The notes under the pieces are model-generated. The model saw nothing but the letters and a program-made list of their open reading frames with translations. It ran no database searches and was not told the DNA's origin. DNA of 7,998 bases, from assembly GCA_028698405.1 (NCBI GenBank), contig JAQVDF010000062.1, positions 1-7,998 on the forward strand, given 5' to 3'. This DNA comes from Phenylobacterium sp. Its GTDB lineage: Bacteria > Pseudomonadota > Alphaproteobacteria > Caulobacterales > Caulobacteraceae. Position numbers and translations under genes: made by a program. This document shows positions 6,372 to 7,998 of the stretch, in pieces; within the stretch, counting starts at the first letter, position 1; the number at the start of each line of letters is the position of its first letter.

Positions 6372-7997
6372 GTGGGTTGGAACTTCGGAGACATACTCGA
6401 GGCCGTCGAGCCGGTGCTGCCGCCGGACGCCCCGGCCTTCATCCACGGCGAGCGGACCATTCCCTGGCGCGAGGCTAGCGCCATGTCCAACAACCTCGCC
6501 CGGGCCCTGATCGCGCGCGGCGCGGTCCCCGGCGACAAGATCGCCGTCTACATGCGCAACCGGCCGGAATACATGCTGAGCGTGTCGGCGGGCTTCAAGG
6601 CGCGGCTGACCCACGTCAACGTCAACTACCGCTACACGCCGGACGAGGTCTGGTACATCTTCGACAATTCCGACGCCCAGACCGTGGTCTACGCCTCGGA
6701 GTTCCGCGACGCGATCGCCCAGATCCGCGACCGCCTGCCCAAGGTGAAGACCTGGGTCGAGGTGACCGAGGGCGGCCAGCCCGCCCCCTTCGCCGAATCC
6801 TTCGACGCCCTCGCCGCCGAGGGCGACGGCTCGCCCCTGAACCTCGAGCGCTCGGGCGACGACCTGTTCTTCATCTACACCGGCGGCACCACCGGCATGC
6901 CCAAGGGCGTGATGTGGCCGCATCACGACCTGCGCGAGATCACCCTCAGCGCCGCCCGCAAGATGGGCCCGGTGCCCGAGACGCTGGCGGAACTCCGCGA
7001 GCACACCCGCAAGGTGGGCCCCGGCGGCAAGGTGCTGATCGCTCCGCCGCTGATGCACGGCACCGGCCTGCTCACCGCCATGGGCGCGCACCTGGCCGGC
7101 GGCTGCGTCATCACCCTCACCGGCGAGACATTCGACCCGGTCGAGATGCTGGACGCCGTCGACCGCTGCAAGCCGCAGTCCCTGACCATCGTGGGCGACA
7201 GCTTCGGCCGGCCGCTGCTCAACGCGCTGAACGCCAGCCCCGGCAAGTGGGACGTCTCGTCGGTGGCGGCCATCGTCTCTTCGGGCGTGATGTGGAGCCT
7301 GGAGGTCAAGCGCGGCCTCCTGGAGCACATGCCCCAGGCGATGCTCAGCGACGCCTTCTCCTCTTCCGAGGCGCTGGGCATGGGCAACTCGATCATGACC
7401 AAGGACGGCGAGGTGAAGACCGCCAAATTCATGATCGGCGAACGCTGCCGGGTGTTCGACGAGAATGACCAGCCGGTGGCGCCGGGCTCCGGTGTCCGGG
7501 GGCTGGTGGCGCTCGGCCCGCCCAACCCGGTCGGCTACTACAAGGACGAGGAGAAGACGGCCCGCACCTTCCGGGTGATCGACGGCGTGCGCTACTCCAT
7601 CCCCGGAGACTGGTGCATCGTGGAAGCCGACGGGACGCTGACCCTGCTCGGCCGCGGCAACGCCTGCATCAACACCGCCGGCGAGAAGGTCTTCCCCGAG
7701 GAGGTCGAAGAGGCCCTCAAGACCCATCCCTCGGTCGAAGACGCTCTGGTCGTCGGCCTGCCCGACGAGAAGTGGGGCCAGGCGGTCACCGCGGTCGTTC
7801 AGCTCGCCCCGGGCCACGGGCTCGACGAGGCGGCGCTGAGGGCCCACGTGCGCAAGGCGCTGGCCGGCTACAAGACGCCCAAGCGGATCTTCGTCGCCGA
7901 CCGCTCCCTGCGGGCCAGCAACGGCAAGGCCGACTACGCCTCGGCCAAGGCCTGCGCCGAGGCCGTCGCGGCCAGGCCCGAAGGGGTGAGCGCATGA
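6372..7997 (+). CDS. Acyl-CoA synthetase (AMP-binding, FadD19-like)
   Basis: This 541-residue member of the ANL adenylating superfamily activates a carboxylic acid with ATP to an acyl-adenylate and then to the CoA thioester. The ATP-binding loop YTGGTTGMPKG is at 169-179, followed by VMWPHHD, a variant typical of FadD19/FadD17-type ligases that act on steroid side chains and related bulky acids. The acid-binding/adenine region reads SDAFSSSEALG (326-336). The conserved ribose-binding Asp is D413 (IPGDW), the hinge region is GRGNACINTAGEKVFPEEVE (427-446), and the catalytic lysine is K519 in SNGKADY. All core motifs are intact. HVNVNYRYTPDEVWYIFDNSDA (81-102) matches the same subfamily. There is no signal peptide. 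It lies 51 bases after the dehydrogenase pair, whose substrate it would supply. A long-chain or branched fatty acid, terpenoid acid or steroid acid are all possible substrates. Confidence 0.94.
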   Translation: MGWNFGDILEAVEPVLPPDAPAFIHGERTIPWREASAMSNNLARALIARGAVPGDKIAVYMRNRPEYMLSVSAGFKARLTHVNVNYRYTPDEVWYIFDNSDAQTVVYASEFRDAIAQIRDRLPKVKTWVEVTEGGQPAPFAESFDALAAEGDGSPLNLERSGDDLFFIYTGGTTGMPKGVMWPHHDLREITLSAARKMGPVPETLAELREHTRKVGPGGKVLIAPPLMHGTGLLTAMGAHLAGGCVITLTGETFDPVEMLDAVDRCKPQSLTIVGDSFGRPLLNALNASPGKWDVSSVAAIVSSGVMWSLEVKRGLLEHMPQAMLSDAFSSSEALGMGNSIMTKDGEVKTAKFMIGERCRVFDENDQPVAPGSGVRGLVALGPPNPVGYYKDEEKTARTFRVIDGVRYSIPGDWCIVEADGTLTLLGRGNACINTAGEKVFPEEVEEALKTHPSVEDALVVGLPDEKWGQAVTAVVQLAPGHGLDEAALRAHVRKALAGYKTPKRIFVADRSLRASNGKADYASAKACAEAVAARPEGVSA

Positions 7998-7998
7998 G
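7994..7998 (+). CDS. Start of a further operon gene (cut by window edge)
   Basis: An ATG at 7994-7996 overlaps the synthetase TGA by four bases (ATGA), the commonest bacterial operon overlap, and AAGGGG (7981-7986) sits 7 bases upstream as a ribosome site. Only one codon and two bases are visible, so the product is unknown. If real, it extends the acyl-CoA operon to at least four genes. Confidence 0.45.

Noticed and set aside
5013..7847. 944-codon open frame on the minus strand opposite the dehydrogenase and ligase genes
   Set aside because: It covers three plus-strand genes with complete motif sets. Its translation is low-complexity (rich in G, A, H, D, L, V, Q) with no recognisable domain. 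Such frames arise when third codon positions are nearly always G or C.

Overview
This GC-rich window has bacterial gene density, short gene overlaps and good Shine-Dalgarno sites. Third-position GC is so high that long open frames appear on the strand opposite the real genes. Gene content (glutathione-dependent formaldehyde oxidation, CBS-domain protein, Baeyer-Villiger-type monooxygenase, multiple acyl-CoA dehydrogenases) points to an aerobic alphaproteobacterium, perhaps of the Caulobacter/Phenylobacterium or sphingomonad kind. That placement is inferred from general style, not from a marker gene.

Left block (1-1812, minus strand): a CBS-pair protein (1378-1812), a 113-base gap with a strong hairpin, a class III alcohol dehydrogenase / S-(hydroxymethyl)glutathione dehydrogenase (155-1264), and the start of S-formylglutathione hydrolase (1-155, cut by the window edge). 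The last two overlap by one base (stop and start share TCA/CAT at 153-157). They form the standard two-step glutathione route from formaldehyde to formate.

Middle block (1813-3852): a very small proline-rich ORF on the plus strand (1990-2142) has a good ribosome binding site. It converges on a 540-residue flavoprotein monooxygenase with the type I Baeyer-Villiger fingerprint (minus strand, 2230-3852). Between the two stops lies a nested inverted repeat (2149-2222) whose four arms all carry the same GGTGAC/GTCACC core.

Right block (4019-7998, plus strand): an operon of two consecutive acyl-CoA dehydrogenase subunits (4019-5134 and 5127-6320, overlapping by 8 bases), an acyl-CoA synthetase of the FadD19-like AMP-binding type with a GTG start (6372-7997), and probably the first bases of a further gene in a 4-base overlap (7994 onward). 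The two dehydrogenases divide the family's key motifs between them: the second has the catalytic glutamate, the first has the FAD-binding RxxFG motif. This is the pattern of an obligate alpha2beta2 heteromer such as the actinobacterial steroid side-chain dehydrogenases. The divergent monooxygenase plus ligase plus dehydrogenase pair looks like a catabolic module for an acyl-CoA made from a bulky (steroid-, terpenoid- or alicyclic-like) or branched substrate; the substrate itself cannot be read from the sequence.
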